From positions 434,001-498,000 of the forward strand of contig NZ_CP095043.1 of NCBI RefSeq assembly GCF_022919175.1: a stretch of DNA of 64,000 nt, given 5' to 3'. The stretch is from Leucobacter rhizosphaerae (GTDB lineage: Bacteria > Actinomycetota > Actinomycetes > Actinomycetales > Microbacteriaceae). The notes under the pieces are model-generated. The model saw nothing but the letters and a program-made list of their open reading frames with translations. It was not told the DNA's origin and did not search any database. Every line of letters begins with the position of its first letter. Within the stretch, counting starts at the first letter, position 1. This document shows positions 1 through 10,620 of this stretch, piece after piece. The translations under genes were made by a program, and so were the position numbers.

Positions 1-1605
1 GTCGCCGCCGTTGCGCTCGGCGGTTTCGTCGTTGTGGTCGGGCCCGACCCGAGTGTGCAGCGCGCTGCGATTATGGCCGTGGTCGTCCTCGTCTCCGGGT
101 ACGGCGGCAAACGGGCGGTCGCGCTTCCGGCGCTCGGTCTCGCGATGATCACGCTGCTCATTGCGGACCCGTGGCAGGCGGTGCAGCCGGGCTTTGCGAT
201 GTCCGTGGCTGCGACCGCTGGCATCCTCGTGCTGGTGCCGTCGCTCGTGCGGGCCGGGCGTCGGCTGACCCGGTTGCCGGTCTGGCTCGTCACACCCGTA
301 GCGGTCGCGTTCGCCGCGCAGCTGGCATGCGGGCCGCTGCTCCTCCTGCTCGACCCGGGGCTCCCCGCCGTCGGCGTGCTCGCGAACGTCCTCGCCGGAC
401 CGGCTGCGCCGCTCGGCACGGGGCTCGGGCTGCTCGCGCTGAGTGCGCTGCCGTTCTCTTCGGCACTCGGCACCGGATTCGTCCAGCTGGCCGCACTTCC
501 CGCTCGATGGGTCGCCGCGACGGCGGAGGTCTGCGCGGGGCTGCCGCTGGCGCGCTGGGAGTGGCCGGGAGGGTGGAGCGGGGCGATCCTGCTCGCGACC
601 GCGCAGGCCCTCTTCCTGCTCGGCTGGCTCGTCCGATCCGGCCGCGTGGCACTCCCGGATGGGACGCGCGCGGCGCTCAGGGGACCCTGGCACGAGCGTT
701 CGAGCAGTCCTCGCAGTATTCGCACCGTCGCTGCCGTGCTGCTGTGCGGCGGCGCAGCGATCGTCGTAAGCATGTCGGCCGTCGGGCCGATGACCAGCCG
801 CGCGACCACTGCGCGCGACTGGGCGATCGTCGCCTGCGATGTCGGACAGGGCGATGCCATCATGCTGCGGGACCCGGCACACCCTCAGCAGGTCGTGCTG
901 GTCGACACGGGCGACGACCAGGAGCGCCTCCGGGCCTGCGTGCAGCGGTTCGGCGTGCAACGGATTGCGCTCCTCGTGCTGACCCACGACGACCGGGACC
1001 ACGTCGGAGCGCTCGACGCGGTGGGCGGGATCGTCCAGCGGGCGATCATCGCACCGGCAACGCGCGAAGACGAGAGCCGTGGCACCGAGCGTCCCGTCGT
1101 GGCGTCGCTCGATCGCCGCGGCATCCCGCACCGGATCGCCGCGGCCGGTGCCAGGAGCACGTCAGGTGATGCCGTCGGGTGGCGAGTGCTCGCCCCGCCG
1201 GTCGGGATCGCTCCGGCCGAGAGCAACGACGCGAGTCTGATCATTCGGGTGCAGGTGGGTGGGCTGAGCGTGCTCCTGCTCGGCGACTCCGGGCGAGACG
1301 AGCACGCGGCGCTGCTGGCTCGGGAGCCGAGTCTCACCGCGGACGTCGTCAAGATCGCGCACCACGGATCTCGGGACGCCGACATGCGGGTCGTGACCCA
1401 GACCGGAGCCGATGTTGCCCTCATCTCGGTCGGGGCGGACAACGGATACGGGCATCCCGCACCGGAGACGCTGCGCGCGCTGGATGTCGCGGGCACCGAG
1501 GCGCTTCGCACGGACGAGCGGGGATCCATCGCGATCTCCGGGAGTCCGGGGGACCTGCAGGTCTGGAGCGAGCGGAGCCCGCCGGATGTCCGAGGTGGCG
1601 AGTAG
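1..1605 (+). CDS. comEC: ComEC/Rec2 family DNA-uptake protein, C-terminal part (5' end outside window)
   Basis: The reading frame is open from base 1, so the start lies upstream. The first ~200 visible residues are hydrophobic helices typical of the ComEC membrane channel. Around visible residues 280-330 a metallo-beta-lactamase-like domain begins with DVGQGD and THDDRDH, followed by AHHGS and GHPAPE. The family carries single-stranded DNA across the membrane during competence, and the MBL domain is thought to be a nuclease. Placement directly upstream of holA is the usual actinobacterial order. The stop codon TAG at 1603-1605 is also the first half of the likely holA -10 box. Confidence 0.93.
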   Translation, partial: VAAVALGGFVVVVGPDPSVQRAAIMAVVVLVSGYGGKRAVALPALGLAMITLLIADPWQAVQPGFAMSVAATAGILVLVPSLVRAGRRLTRLPVWLVTPVAVAFAAQLACGPLLLLLDPGLPAVGVLANVLAGPAAPLGTGLGLLALSALPFSSALGTGFVQLAALPARWVAATAEVCAGLPLARWEWPGGWSGAILLATAQALFLLGWLVRSGRVALPDGTRAALRGPWHERSSSPRSIRTVAAVLLCGGAAIVVSMSAVGPMTSRATTARDWAIVACDVGQGDAIMLRDPAHPQQVVLVDTGDDQERLRACVQRFGVQRIALLVLTHDDRDHVGALDAVGGIVQRAIIAPATREDESRGTERPVVASLDRRGIPHRIAAAGARSTSGDAVGWRVLAPPVGIAPAESNDASLIIRVQVGGLSVLLLGDSGRDEHAALLAREPSLTADVVKIAHHGSRDADMRVVTQTGADVALISVGADNGYGHPAPETLRALDVAGTEALRTDERGSIAISGSPGDLQVWSERSPPDVRGGE

Positions 1606-1608
1606 TCT
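1603..1608 (+). promoter_or_regulatory. -10 box of holA, leaderless spacing
   Basis: TAGTCT matches the actinobacterial TANNNT -10 and ends exactly 6 nt before the holA GTG, so transcription would start at the start codon. It overlaps the comEC stop codon. No clear -35 is visible. Confidence 0.5.
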
Positions 1609-1614
1609 GGTGGG

Positions 1615-2616
1615 GTGGCAGCAGCACGAAGCACCAAGGCGAAGATCCCTCAGCTCGACTGGAGCGAGGCGCACCCCGCAGCTGTCGTGCTGATCACGGG
1701 GCCGGAGGGGTTTCTCGCCGACCGGGCCGGGCAGAGCGTTCGCGACGCGCTGAAGTCGGCTCACGCCGATCTTGAGGTCCACGACGTCGATGCGTCCTCG
1801 TACACCGCCGGGGAGCTCTTCACCTTCGCGAGCCCCTCGCTCTTCGCCGAGCCACGCCTGATTCGGGTCGACAGCGTCGAGAAGTGCTCAGACGCGTTCC
1901 TGGAGGACGCGAAGCGATACGTCGCGCAGCCTGCCGAAGAGACCACCCTGGTGCTTCGCCACGCCGGGGGCCAGCGCGGCAAGGCACTGCTCGACCTGAT
2001 CCGCTCAGGAACGGGCATCGAGGTCGTGTGCCCCGAGATCAAGAAGGATCAGGATCGCCTGACCTTCGCACAGGGGGAGTTCCGACGGCTTGGCGCGCAG
2101 ATCACTCCCGGGGCGCTCCGCATGCTCGTGGCCGCCTACTCCGGCGGGGTCGGCGAGCTCGCTGGGGCGTGCGCGCAGTTGGTGTCCGATGCCGGCACAC
2201 GCATCAGCGAGGAAGAGGTCAATCGCGCGACCGAGGGGCGGGTGGAGACGAACGCCTTCAAAGTCGCCGACGCGGCGACCGCGGGTCGTGCCGCCGAGGC
2301 CCTCGTGCTGTTGCGGCAGGCGTTCTCGACGGGCACCGATCCGATTCCGATGCTCGCGGCGCTGAACTTCAAGATGCGCGGCATCGCGCGGGCCTACGGT
2401 GCGACCGGAAGCGGCGGTCAGCTCGCCAAAGATCTGGGGATGGCGCCGTGGCAGGCGGACCGCGCCGTGAAGGACGCACGGGCGTGGCGCGAGGAGGACC
2501 TGGCCCGCTGCATCGACCTCGCGGCGGAGACGGAGTGGCTGCTCAAGGGCGGCAGCCGCGATCCCGAGTACGCGCTCGAGAAGTACCTGCTCTTCGTCGC
2601 GCGCCGCGGCCGCTGA
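1615..2616 (+). CDS. holA: DNA polymerase III subunit delta
   Basis: 333 aa, normal length for HolA, the clamp-loader subunit that opens the beta sliding clamp. The N-terminal GPEGFLADRA replaces a true Walker A, as is normal for delta. The middle part (SPSLFAEPRLIRV) and C-terminal helical region (ILLRQAF-like and LNFKMRGIARAYG) fit the family. The GTG start follows comEC by 9 bp and sits 6 nt after a TANNNT box, suggesting a leaderless transcript in addition to any comEC read-through. Confidence 0.93.
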   Translation: MAAARSTKAKIPQLDWSEAHPAAVVLITGPEGFLADRAGQSVRDALKSAHADLEVHDVDASSYTAGELFTFASPSLFAEPRLIRVDSVEKCSDAFLEDAKRYVAQPAEETTLVLRHAGGQRGKALLDLIRSGTGIEVVCPEIKKDQDRLTFAQGEFRRLGAQITPGALRMLVAAYSGGVGELAGACAQLVSDAGTRISEEEVNRATEGRVETNAFKVADAATAGRAAEALVLLRQAFSTGTDPIPMLAALNFKMRGIARAYGATGSGGQLAKDLGMAPWQADRAVKDARAWREEDLARCIDLAAETEWLLKGGSRDPEYALEKYLLFVARRGR

Positions 2617-2713
2617 GGGCGGACGTCCGGGAGACCTGAGGCGCCCGGGACACCTGCAGCGCGTGGGACGCCGAACTCACGGGCTCCCGAGTGCCGAACG
2701 GCCTGGGAATGCA

Positions 2714-2747
2714 CGAACCCCCGGGCTCCGAGGAGCACGGGGGTTCG
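2714..2747 (-). terminator. Intrinsic terminator-like hairpin after rpsT
   Basis: Perfect 9-bp inverted repeat (2714-2722 with 2739-2747, CGAACCCCC / GGGGGTTCG) whose loop contains a second short stem (2725-2728 with 2733-2736). It lies 19 bp past the rpsT stop on the minus strand. There is no strong U tract, which is common in high-GC actinobacteria. It could also end holA transcripts, as the two genes converge. Confidence 0.7.
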
Positions 2748-2765
2748 GATGCAGCGAGTGCGAGC

Positions 2766-3026
2766 CTAGATGGCGGCCACCTGGGCGGCGATCTTCGACT
2801 TGCGGTTCGCAGCCTGGTTCTTGTGGATGACACCCTTCGAAACGGCCTTGTCGAGCTTGCGGCTCGCGACCTTCAGCTTGGCCTCGGCGGCAGCCTTGTC
2901 GCCGGACGCGATCGCCTCGCGCGCAGCGCGGATCACGGTGCGGAGCTCGCTCTTGTACGCACGGTTGCGCTCAGTCGCCTTCTGGTTGGTCTTGATGCGC
3001 TTGATCTGCGACTTGATGTTTGCCAC
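2766..3026 (-). CDS. rpsT: 30S ribosomal protein S20
   Basis: 86 aa, standard S20 length, beginning [17 protein letters not shown] with the expected lysine/arginine-rich helices that bind 16S rRNA. GTG start at 3026-3024 with AAGGAC about 10 nt upstream. Convergent with holA and divergent from lepA, the usual actinobacterial arrangement. S20 is often autoregulated through its leader. Here a hairpin lies ~75 bp upstream of the start. Confidence 0.97.
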   Translation of the reverse strand: MANIKSQIKRIKTNQKATERNRAYKSELRTVIRAAREAIASGDKAAAEAKLKVASRKLDKAVSKGVIHKNQAANRKSKIAAQVAAI

Positions 3027-3098
3027 GTTGAGTAGTGTCCTTAAAACGTAAGAGATTTGACGATGGTCCGATCGGCGAGAGAGGGCGCCTCACGGGAT

Positions 3099-3116
3099 GT
3101 GTGGTGTGAACCACAC
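3099..3116. other. Perfect 7-bp hairpin in the rpsT upstream region
   Basis: GTGTGGT at 3099-3105 pairs with ACCACAC at 3110-3116 around a 4-nt loop. If rpsT transcription starts near 3125 (see 3132-3137), this hairpin is in the 5' leader; otherwise it could be an operator. No family is recognised. Confidence 0.4.
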
Positions 3117-3131
3117 GCAAGCCAAGAACCA

Positions 3132-3137
3132 ACGATA
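3132..3137 (-). promoter_or_regulatory. Candidate -10 of rpsT
   Basis: Read on the minus strand, TGATATCGT contains TATCGT (TANNNT) with an upstream TG. Transcription would start near 3125, giving a leader of ~100 nt. A second candidate, TACGTT (3045-3050), lies closer to the gene. No convincing -35. Confidence 0.35.
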
Positions 3138-3196
3138 TCAGACCCGAGTGGAAAACGCTGGAACCGCGGCAGGAGAATTCGGCAGGGAAACCGGCG

Positions 3197-3263
3197 GCGG
3201 AGCTCGGCAGGGCAGTTCGGCAGGTCGGTCCGGCAGCGGAGCTCGGCAGGGCAGTTCGGCAGG
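3197..3263. repeat. 28-bp direct repeat, two copies, 39-bp period
   Basis: Bases 3197-3224 and 3236-3263 are identical (GCGGAGCTCGGCAGG... to ...TTCGGCAGG). Internally each copy carries the shorter unit (G)GCAG(G/T)TCGGCAGG, so this is a degenerate GGCAG-rich tandem array in the 441-bp gap between rpsT and lepA. Only two copies and an 11-bp spacer, so not CRISPR. Confidence 0.75.
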
Positions 3264-3350
3264 GACTCCGGAGGGTGCACCCGCCGGCGATGAGAACCTT
3301 TCTCGGTTCGGGGTCTCACGGGATCATCCCGGAGCCCGCTCCCTCAGACA

Positions 3351-3408
3351 GAGATCAGCATTCACGCTGAGGCCTGCGGGCGGTACGGTCAGCGGGAGTG
3401 CGGATCTC
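3351..3408. repeat. Dispersed palindromic element, family 1, copy A
   Basis: Arms of 20 bp (3351-3370 and 3389-3408) pair with three mismatches around an 18-nt spacer. The right arm reads TCAGCGGGAGTGCGGATCTC. A second copy with the same arm sequence and the same 18-nt spacer lies at 50129-50190. This copy is 45 bp upstream of the lepA -10. The rest of the 3027-3467 gap holds the hairpin and direct repeat listed separately. Confidence 0.8.
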
Positions 3409-3453
3409 AGTACGAAGCGACGGCACTCGGGCGAGCCACCCGCAAAAGAGTGG

Positions 3454-3459
3454 GATAAT
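3454..3459 (+). promoter_or_regulatory. Candidate -10 of lepA
   Basis: GATAAT, one base from TATAAT, ends 8 nt before the lepA ATG. The transcript would be leaderless or nearly so; no ribosome binding site is seen between box and start. Confidence 0.45.
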
Positions 3460-3467
3460 GGCTGGCA

Positions 3468-5317
<1,850 letters not shown>

Positions 5318-5321
<4 letters not shown>

Positions 5322-6034
5322 GCGGAGCGGAGCCCACCCGGCGCAGCAGCCACGTCGAGATGCCGGCAGCCTACGCGGCGGTCGGCGCGTCGAAGCTGCC
5401 CGATCTGCTGCGCTTTCCGCCCGAGGGGAGCACTCCCTACGAGGAGTCGCTCCAACTCGGCAGCGGTCAGGATCGGTTCATCGCCGCGTCGAGTCTGCTG
5501 ATGACGTGGGGCGCGCAGCGGGGGACCGGGATCGCGGTCACCCACGTGTCGCGTGGCACCGATGCGGAGTACGTCGGACCCGAGTTCGACGAGCAGGGCC
5601 GCGCCCAGGCCGTGAGCGAGATCGAGGAGCAGTTCGGCCCCGATGGAGAGCCCTACCTCGTCGCCGGGACCACGGCGGTGCTGGCCGCACCGGGGAAGCC
5701 GGAGCGCAGCATCCTCGTCGTGTACACGGTGACGGAGGAACGGGTCGTCGGCTTCGCGTGGGGCACGAGCGACGAGCTCGGCGCCGTCGGCGAGCAACGG
5801 TTCACGGTCGAGTTCCGCGAGGACGACACGGTCTGGGCGGTGGCGCGGGGCTTTCTGACGTCCCCGAAGAACGGGCTGCTCGGGCTGAAGGCGCGCGCGG
5901 TGATCCGCGAGGCGATCGATGCCGCGCGGGATCAGCTCGCCGCCCTGGCACCCGGGGCGGCGCCGGTGCCCCGGTCGCGGAGGAGCCGGCGATCGAGGAG
6001 CCAGATGGTGAGGAGTCGACCGCCGAGCAGGTGA
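5318..6034 (+). CDS. DUF1990 family protein, apparently frameshifted near its C-terminus
   Basis: GTG at 5318 overlaps the lepA stop. 238 aa to the first stop. Residues ~15-205 show the DUF1990 pattern: YAAVGASK, a Pro-rich turn, [12 protein letters not shown], then [22 protein letters not shown] and a [11 protein letters not shown] strand. Function unknown. After residue ~217 (base ~5970) this frame becomes an Arg/Ser run, while the -1 frame continues as a Glu/Asp/Pro-rich tail with normal coding character to a stop at 6255. One extra C in the C4 run at 5969-5972 would join them into a 312-aa protein. Sequencing error or genuine truncation; the domain itself is intact. Confidence 0.75.
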
Positions 6035-6255
6035 CTGTCGATGATCCGGTCGATGTGCCGGTTGTGGAGCAGCCGGAAGCGGAGACGTCCGAAATCGAGG
6101 AACCAGAGCTCGAGGATCCCGAGGAGGGTCCCGAGGCCGAGGTACCCGCGTCGGCAGCATCTGACGTCGCGGACACCCCGGACCCGGCTGACCCCGTTGA
6201 CGCCCCGGATGCCCGCGCCACTCACCAGCGACGCCCCAGCAGGCCGCAGCCGTGA
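5969..6255 (+). other. Out-of-frame continuation of the DUF1990 gene (acidic tail)
   Basis: From the C-run at 5969-5972 the neighbouring frame encodes an Ala/Glu/Pro/Asp-rich tail of about 95 residues (starting [11 protein letters not shown]) ending at TGA 6253-6255, 36 bp before hemW. Similar acidic low-complexity stretches occur in SecD, YajC and RarA of this window, which supports real coding. Confidence 0.55.
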
Positions 6256-6291
6256 GCCCGGTGCGTCCCGGTCCGATGTCGAGGTACTCGC

Positions 6292-7515
6292 GTGCCCAGC
6301 GTTCTGCCTGACGGCGATCCCGCACCCGAGGACGGCGCGCTCCCTGAGCGGGTGCTCGAGGGCGCCGCGGACCGCCGGTTCGGCGTGTACGTGCACGTGC
6401 CCTACTGCCGGGTGCGCTGCGGCTACTGCGACTTCAATACGTACACGGCCAGTGAGCTCGGCGGCACGAGCCGGGGGGACTACGCCGGCCAGGTGCAGCA
6501 GGAACTCGCCTTCGGCGCCGCGACGATGGCGCGGGTGGGACTGCCCGAGCGGCCGGTCTCCACGGTGTTCTTCGGCGGTGGCACCCCGACCCTGCTGCCC
6601 GCGAGCGACCTCACCGCGATGCTCGGTGGCATCACCCGCCACTGGGAGCTCGCCGACGGTGCCGAGGTGACGACCGAGGCGAACCCCGACTCGGTCGACG
6701 AGGCGTACCTCCACGCCCTCGCCGAGGCCGGCTTCACCCGGGTCAGCTTCGGCATGCAGTCGGCGGTGCCGCACGTGCTGCGGACGCTCGACCGCACCCA
6801 CGCACCCGAGCGGGTGCGGCTCGTGACGAAGTGGGCGCGGGATGCCGGTCTGCAGGTGAGCGTGGACCTCATCTACGGCACGCCTGGAGAGAGCCTCGCC
6901 GACTGGGAGCGCTCGGTCGAGGCGGCGCTCGCGACGGAGCCGGACCACATCTCGGCCTATGCGCTGATCGTGGAGACGGGCACGAAACTCGCGGCCCAGA
7001 TCCGCCGAGGCCAGGTGCCCGAGCCCGATGAGGATCTCCACGCCGACATGTACGAGCTCGCGGATGCGGCCTTCGGTCGCGCCGGCTTCAGCTGGTACGA
7101 GATCAGCAACTGGTCGCGTTCTCCCGAGACCCGCTCGCGGCACAACCTCGCCTATTGGACGGGGGAGGACTGGTGGGCCGCGGGACCCGGCGCGCACAGC
7201 CACATCGGCGGCGTGCGCTGGTGGAACGTGAAGCACCCGGGACCGTACGCCGAGCGGATCGCCCGGGGGATCTCACCCGCGCACGCCCGTGAGGTCCTCT
7301 CTCCGGAGGCCGTTCGCGACGAGCGGATCCTGCTCGAGACGCGCATCGCGGACGGGTTGCCGGCCGACCTGCTGAGCGAGATCGAGCGACGGGCGATCCC
7401 GGAACTCATCGCCGACGGGCTCATCGACGGTCGTGCAGCCATTCACGGTCGGGTCGTGCCGACGCTGCGCGGCCGGCTGCTCGCCGACACGGTCGTCCAC
7501 CGACTCCTCGGCTGA
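6292..7515 (+). CDS. hemW: HemW-like radical SAM protein (heme chaperone / coproporphyrinogen III oxidase-like)
   Basis: 407 aa. The radical SAM [4Fe-4S] motif is CRVRCGYC at ~39-46, preceded by YVHVPY. FFGGGTPTLL and NPDSVDEAYL are typical of HemN/HemW. C-terminal HemN-type domain present. HemW proteins bind heme and help insert it rather than oxidising coproporphyrinogen. Position between lepA and hrcA is standard in Actinobacteria. GTG start chosen because the MPSVLPDGDP N-terminus is what I expect for this gene in Microbacteriaceae. Confidence 0.92.
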   Translation: MPSVLPDGDPAPEDGALPERVLEGAADRRFGVYVHVPYCRVRCGYCDFNTYTASELGGTSRGDYAGQVQQELAFGAATMARVGLPERPVSTVFFGGGTPTLLPASDLTAMLGGITRHWELADGAEVTTEANPDSVDEAYLHALAEAGFTRVSFGMQSAVPHVLRTLDRTHAPERVRLVTKWARDAGLQVSVDLIYGTPGESLADWERSVEAALATEPDHISAYALIVETGTKLAAQIRRGQVPEPDEDLHADMYELADAAFGRAGFSWYEISNWSRSPETRSRHNLAYWTGEDWWAAGPGAHSHIGGVRWWNVKHPGPYAERIARGISPAHAREVLSPEAVRDERILLETRIADGLPADLLSEIERRAIPELIADGLIDGRAAIHGRVVPTLRGRLLADTVVHRLLG

Positions 7516-7544
7516 CCGTCCCCACAGCCCGCACTGCGCTAGAC

Positions 7545-7571
7545 TTGGCACTCAGACTGATCGAGTGCCAA
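7545..7571 (+). promoter_or_regulatory. CIRCE operator (HrcA binding site)
   Basis: Perfect inverted repeat TTGGCACTC - 9 nt - GAGTGCCAA, two symmetric substitutions from the canonical TTAGCACTC-N9-GAGTGCTAA. It overlaps the last base of a TAGACT -10 box (7540-7545), so bound HrcA would cover the transcription start. It lies 35 bp upstream of the hrcA GTG, indicating autoregulation of hrcA-dnaJ. Confidence 0.95.
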
Positions 7572-7606
7572 TGCCCGGCGCGGTCGTGACGAGGAGGGGT
7601 GGAGCC

Positions 7607-8644
7607 GTGGTTTCCGAACGCAGTCTCGCCGTGCTCCACGCGATCGTGAGCGACTACGTCTCTTCGAACGAGCCGGTGGGCTCGAAGGCGATCGTCGACC
7701 GGCACAGCTTCGGCGTGTCCGCGGCGACGATTCGCAACGACATGGCGCTCCTCGAAGAAGACGAGCTCATCGCGCAGCCGCACACGTCCTCCGGCCGGGT
7801 GCCGACCGACAAGGGCTACCGCCTGTACGTCGACACCCTCGCGAAGATCCGACCGCTCACAGTCGCGCAGCGCACGGCGATCGAGCGCTTCCTCGGCGAG
7901 GCCGCCGATCTCGACGACGCGATGTCCCGCACCGTGCGGCTGCTCTCGCAGCTCACCAACCAGGTCGCCGTCGCGCAGTACCCGTCGCTGCGGCGCACGG
8001 TCGTGCGCCACCTGGACCTCGTCGCGGTGGCTGAGGACCGGATCCTCAGCGTGCTCATCCTCGGCAGCGGGGTGGTGGAGCAGCAGATGGCGCGGCTCCC
8101 GGCGTCCCGGGTGACCGAGGCCTGGGTCCAGGGGCTCCGCGAGCGCATCGCCGGAGTGACGGTCGGGCGCGACGTCGACGCCGCGGCCGCCGGGGTGATC
8201 GGCCTGCAGGCCTCCGTCGAGGACTGGGCCCAACCGGGCGAGTCTGAGCTCGTGACCGCCGTGCTCGACGCCGTGAGCACCCAGATGCAGGCGAACCGGA
8301 GTGACCGGATCGCGATCGCCGGCGCGGCGAACCTGTCGCGTCCGGGTGATTTCGACGGCAGCCTGCCGCTCGTGCTCGAGGCGATCGAAGAGCAGGTCAC
8401 GCTGCTCCGCCTCTTCGACGAGCTGGTGCAAGACGAGCGCGACGTGTCCGCCTCGATCGGTCGCGAGAACGAGCCCTACGGGCTCTCCGAGGCCTCGATC
8501 ATCGCCTCGAGCTACGAGGCGGAGGGCACCTCGGTGTCCCGACTCGGCGTGCTCGGCCCCCTGCGCATGGACTACGCGGGGAACATCGCGTCGGTGCGCG
8601 CCGTCGCGCGCTACCTGAATCGCCTGCTCGGCGAAGACCAATAG
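7607..8644 (+). CDS. hrcA: Heat-inducible transcription repressor HrcA
   Basis: 345 aa. An N-terminal winged helix-turn-helix ([21 protein letters not shown], then [15 protein letters not shown]) is followed by the HrcA GAF-like domain. GTG at 7607 is preferred over upstream in-frame starts because GAGGAGG lies at 7590-7596 and the CIRCE site would otherwise be inside the gene. Represses chaperone operons at normal temperature; GroEL is the usual corepressor. Followed after 62 bp by dnaJ. Confidence 0.96.
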   Translation: MVSERSLAVLHAIVSDYVSSNEPVGSKAIVDRHSFGVSAATIRNDMALLEEDELIAQPHTSSGRVPTDKGYRLYVDTLAKIRPLTVAQRTAIERFLGEAADLDDAMSRTVRLLSQLTNQVAVAQYPSLRRTVVRHLDLVAVAEDRILSVLILGSGVVEQQMARLPASRVTEAWVQGLRERIAGVTVGRDVDAAAAGVIGLQASVEDWAQPGESELVTAVLDAVSTQMQANRSDRIAIAGAANLSRPGDFDGSLPLVLEAIEEQVTLLRLFDELVQDERDVSASIGRENEPYGLSEASIIASSYEAEGTSVSRLGVLGPLRMDYAGNIASVRAVARYLNRLLGEDQ

Positions 8645-8706
8645 CCACCGCCGCGCATCGCGGCGTCCGCACGTACCCGAACACCAGCAATCTGAGGAGC
8701 ACATCA

Positions 8707-9807
8707 GTGGCCGACCACTACGAGACCCTTGGGGTGACCCGCGAGGCGACTCCCGAAGAGATCAAAAAGGCCTACCGGCGGCTCGCCCGCGAACTGCATC
8801 CGGACGTCAACCCGAGTGAAGAGGCGTCGGAGCGCTTCAAGGGCGTGACCCACGCCTACGACGTGCTGAGCGACCCCGAGCAGCGCCAGCGCTACGACAT
8901 GGGCGGCGGCCAGTCCGACATGGGCGGCTTCGGCGACATCTTCGAGACGTTCTTCGGGGGCGGCGGATTCGGCGGCGGCCAGCGCGGCCCGCGATCCCGC
9001 TCGGAGCGCGGCGACGACGCGATGATCCGGGTCGACGTGACCCTCGAGGAGGTCATCTTCGGCGTGCAGCGCGAGGTCACCATCAACACCGCGGTGCTGT
9101 GCGGCGCCTGCCAGGGCACGTGCTGCCAGCCCGGCACCCACCCGGTCACGTGCGACGTCTGCCACGGGCAGGGGCAGGTGCAGCGCCAGGTCCGCTCGCT
9201 CTTCGGCAACGTCGTGACGATGCACCCCTGCGGCAGCTGCCAGGGCTACGGCACGGTCATCGAGCACCCCTGCGTCGAGTGCGCCGGCAAGGGTCGGGTG
9301 CGCGAGCGCCGCACGATCCCGGTCGACATTCCGTCCGGGATCGACACCGGCACGCGGCTGCAGATGCGCGGCGGCGGCGAGGTCGGCCCGGGCGGCGGAC
9401 CGAACGGCGACCTGTTCATCGAGTTCCGTGTCACGCACGACGACGTCTTCAGCCGCGATGGCAACGACCTGCTCTGCACCATGCAGCTCGCCATGACCGA
9501 CGCGATCCTCGGCACCGAGTCGACGGTCCCGGCGCTCGACGGTGAGGTCTCGGTCGAGATTCCCGCGGGCACCCAGTCGGGCGACGTCATCACGGTGCGC
9601 GGGCGCGGGATCCAGGCCCTGCGCTCCACCTCGCGCGGCGACCTGAAGATCGCCGTGCAGGTCGCCACCCCCGAGAAGCTCTCGAATCGTGAGAAGGATC
9701 TGGTGCGCCAGCTCGCCACGCTGCGCAAGGACGCCCCGCCGCACCTCGGCGAATTCCAGCAGAGCTTCTTCGGCAAGATCCGCGACCGCTTCTTCCGTCA
9801 GGGCTGA
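8707..9807 (+). CDS. dnaJ: Chaperone protein DnaJ (DnaJ2 type)
   Basis: 366 aa. J domain with HPD at 31-33, short Gly/Phe-rich stretch (~62-95), four zinc-centre repeats ([32 protein letters not shown]), then two beta-barrel substrate domains. The first repeat ends in Cys instead of Gly. Works with DnaK and GrpE. The hrcA-dnaJ pair marks it as the second actinobacterial DnaJ under HrcA rather than HspR control. GTG start with GAGGAG about 8 nt upstream. Confidence 0.96.
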   Translation: MADHYETLGVTREATPEEIKKAYRRLARELHPDVNPSEEASERFKGVTHAYDVLSDPEQRQRYDMGGGQSDMGGFGDIFETFFGGGGFGGGQRGPRSRSERGDDAMIRVDVTLEEVIFGVQREVTINTAVLCGACQGTCCQPGTHPVTCDVCHGQGQVQRQVRSLFGNVVTMHPCGSCQGYGTVIEHPCVECAGKGRVRERRTIPVDIPSGIDTGTRLQMRGGGEVGPGGGPNGDLFIEFRVTHDDVFSRDGNDLLCTMQLAMTDAILGTESTVPALDGEVSVEIPAGTQSGDVITVRGRGIQALRSTSRGDLKIAVQVATPEKLSNREKDLVRQLATLRKDAPPHLGEFQQSFFGKIRDRFFRQG

Positions 9808-9813
9808 CCGCGC

Positions 9814-10587
9814 GTGGCGAACCTCTACCTCGTCGATGCGCAGGAGGCCGGTGCGTGGCAGCCCGGCACCCTCGTCGAGGTGTCGGGAGACGAGGCGCGC
9901 CACGCGGTGCGGGTCAGCCGGTTGCGCGCGGGGGAGCAGATCCTCGTGGGAGACGGGCACGGGGCGCAGGCCTCAGGTACGGTCGAGCACGTTGCCAAGG
10001 ACCGGTTCGCGGTGCGCCTCGCATCGGTGGATCGCGCTCCCGCGGCGCAGCACCGGCTGGTGCTCGTGCAGGCGCTCGCGAAGGGTGACCGGGACGAACG
10101 CGCCGTCGAGCAGGCGACCGAGTTCGGCGTCGACGACATCGTGCCCTGGCAAGCGGAGCGCTCGGTGTCACGCTGGGACGGTGCGGGCGGTGCGGAGAAA
10201 GCCGCGAAGGGCGTCGCGAAGTGGCAGCGCATCGCCCGGGAGGCTTCGAAGCAGTCGCTGCGTGCCTGGATCCCGCGCGTGCACGACCCCATCGATCTCG
10301 CCGGACTCCGCAATCGCGCGGAGCAGCCGGGCGTCGACGTGGTGGTGCTGCACCCGCGAGGGATCGGCACCCTGGCGCAGTGGTCGCGCACTCGACGCGC
10401 TGAGTGCGCCCCGACCGACGAGACGCTCGTGGTGATCGGCCCCGAGGGCGGCTTCACCGATGCCGAACTCGACGCGCTGGAATCCTCGGGAGCCGCGGTG
10501 CTCCGACTCGGCGACACCGTGCTGCGCACCTCGAGCGCCGGCCCCGCCGGGCTCGCAGTGCTGAACGTCGCGCTCGGCCGCTGGTAG
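9814..10587 (+). CDS. rsmE: 16S rRNA (uracil-1498-N3)-methyltransferase RsmE
   Basis: 257 aa. N-terminal PUA-like part (GDEARHAVRVSRLRAGEQI) and C-terminal SPOUT knot with VVIGPEGGFTDAEL and LRLGDTVLRTSSAGPAGLAVL, which binds SAM. Methylates U1498 in the decoding centre. Starts 6 bp after dnaJ, so part of the hrcA-dnaJ transcription unit. Confidence 0.94.
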   Translation: MANLYLVDAQEAGAWQPGTLVEVSGDEARHAVRVSRLRAGEQILVGDGHGAQASGTVEHVAKDRFAVRLASVDRAPAAQHRLVLVQALAKGDRDERAVEQATEFGVDDIVPWQAERSVSRWDGAGGAEKAAKGVAKWQRIAREASKQSLRAWIPRVHDPIDLAGLRNRAEQPGVDVVVLHPRGIGTLAQWSRTRRAECAPTDETLVVIGPEGGFTDAELDALESSGAAVLRLGDTVLRTSSAGPAGLAVLNVALGRW

Positions 10588-10620
10588 GCGCCCCGCAACT
10601 CGGTGCGGGATCGGCCGCAC

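Noticed and set aside
3197..3263. Possible CRISPR array
   Set aside because: Only two 28-bp copies with an 11-bp spacer and no cas genes.
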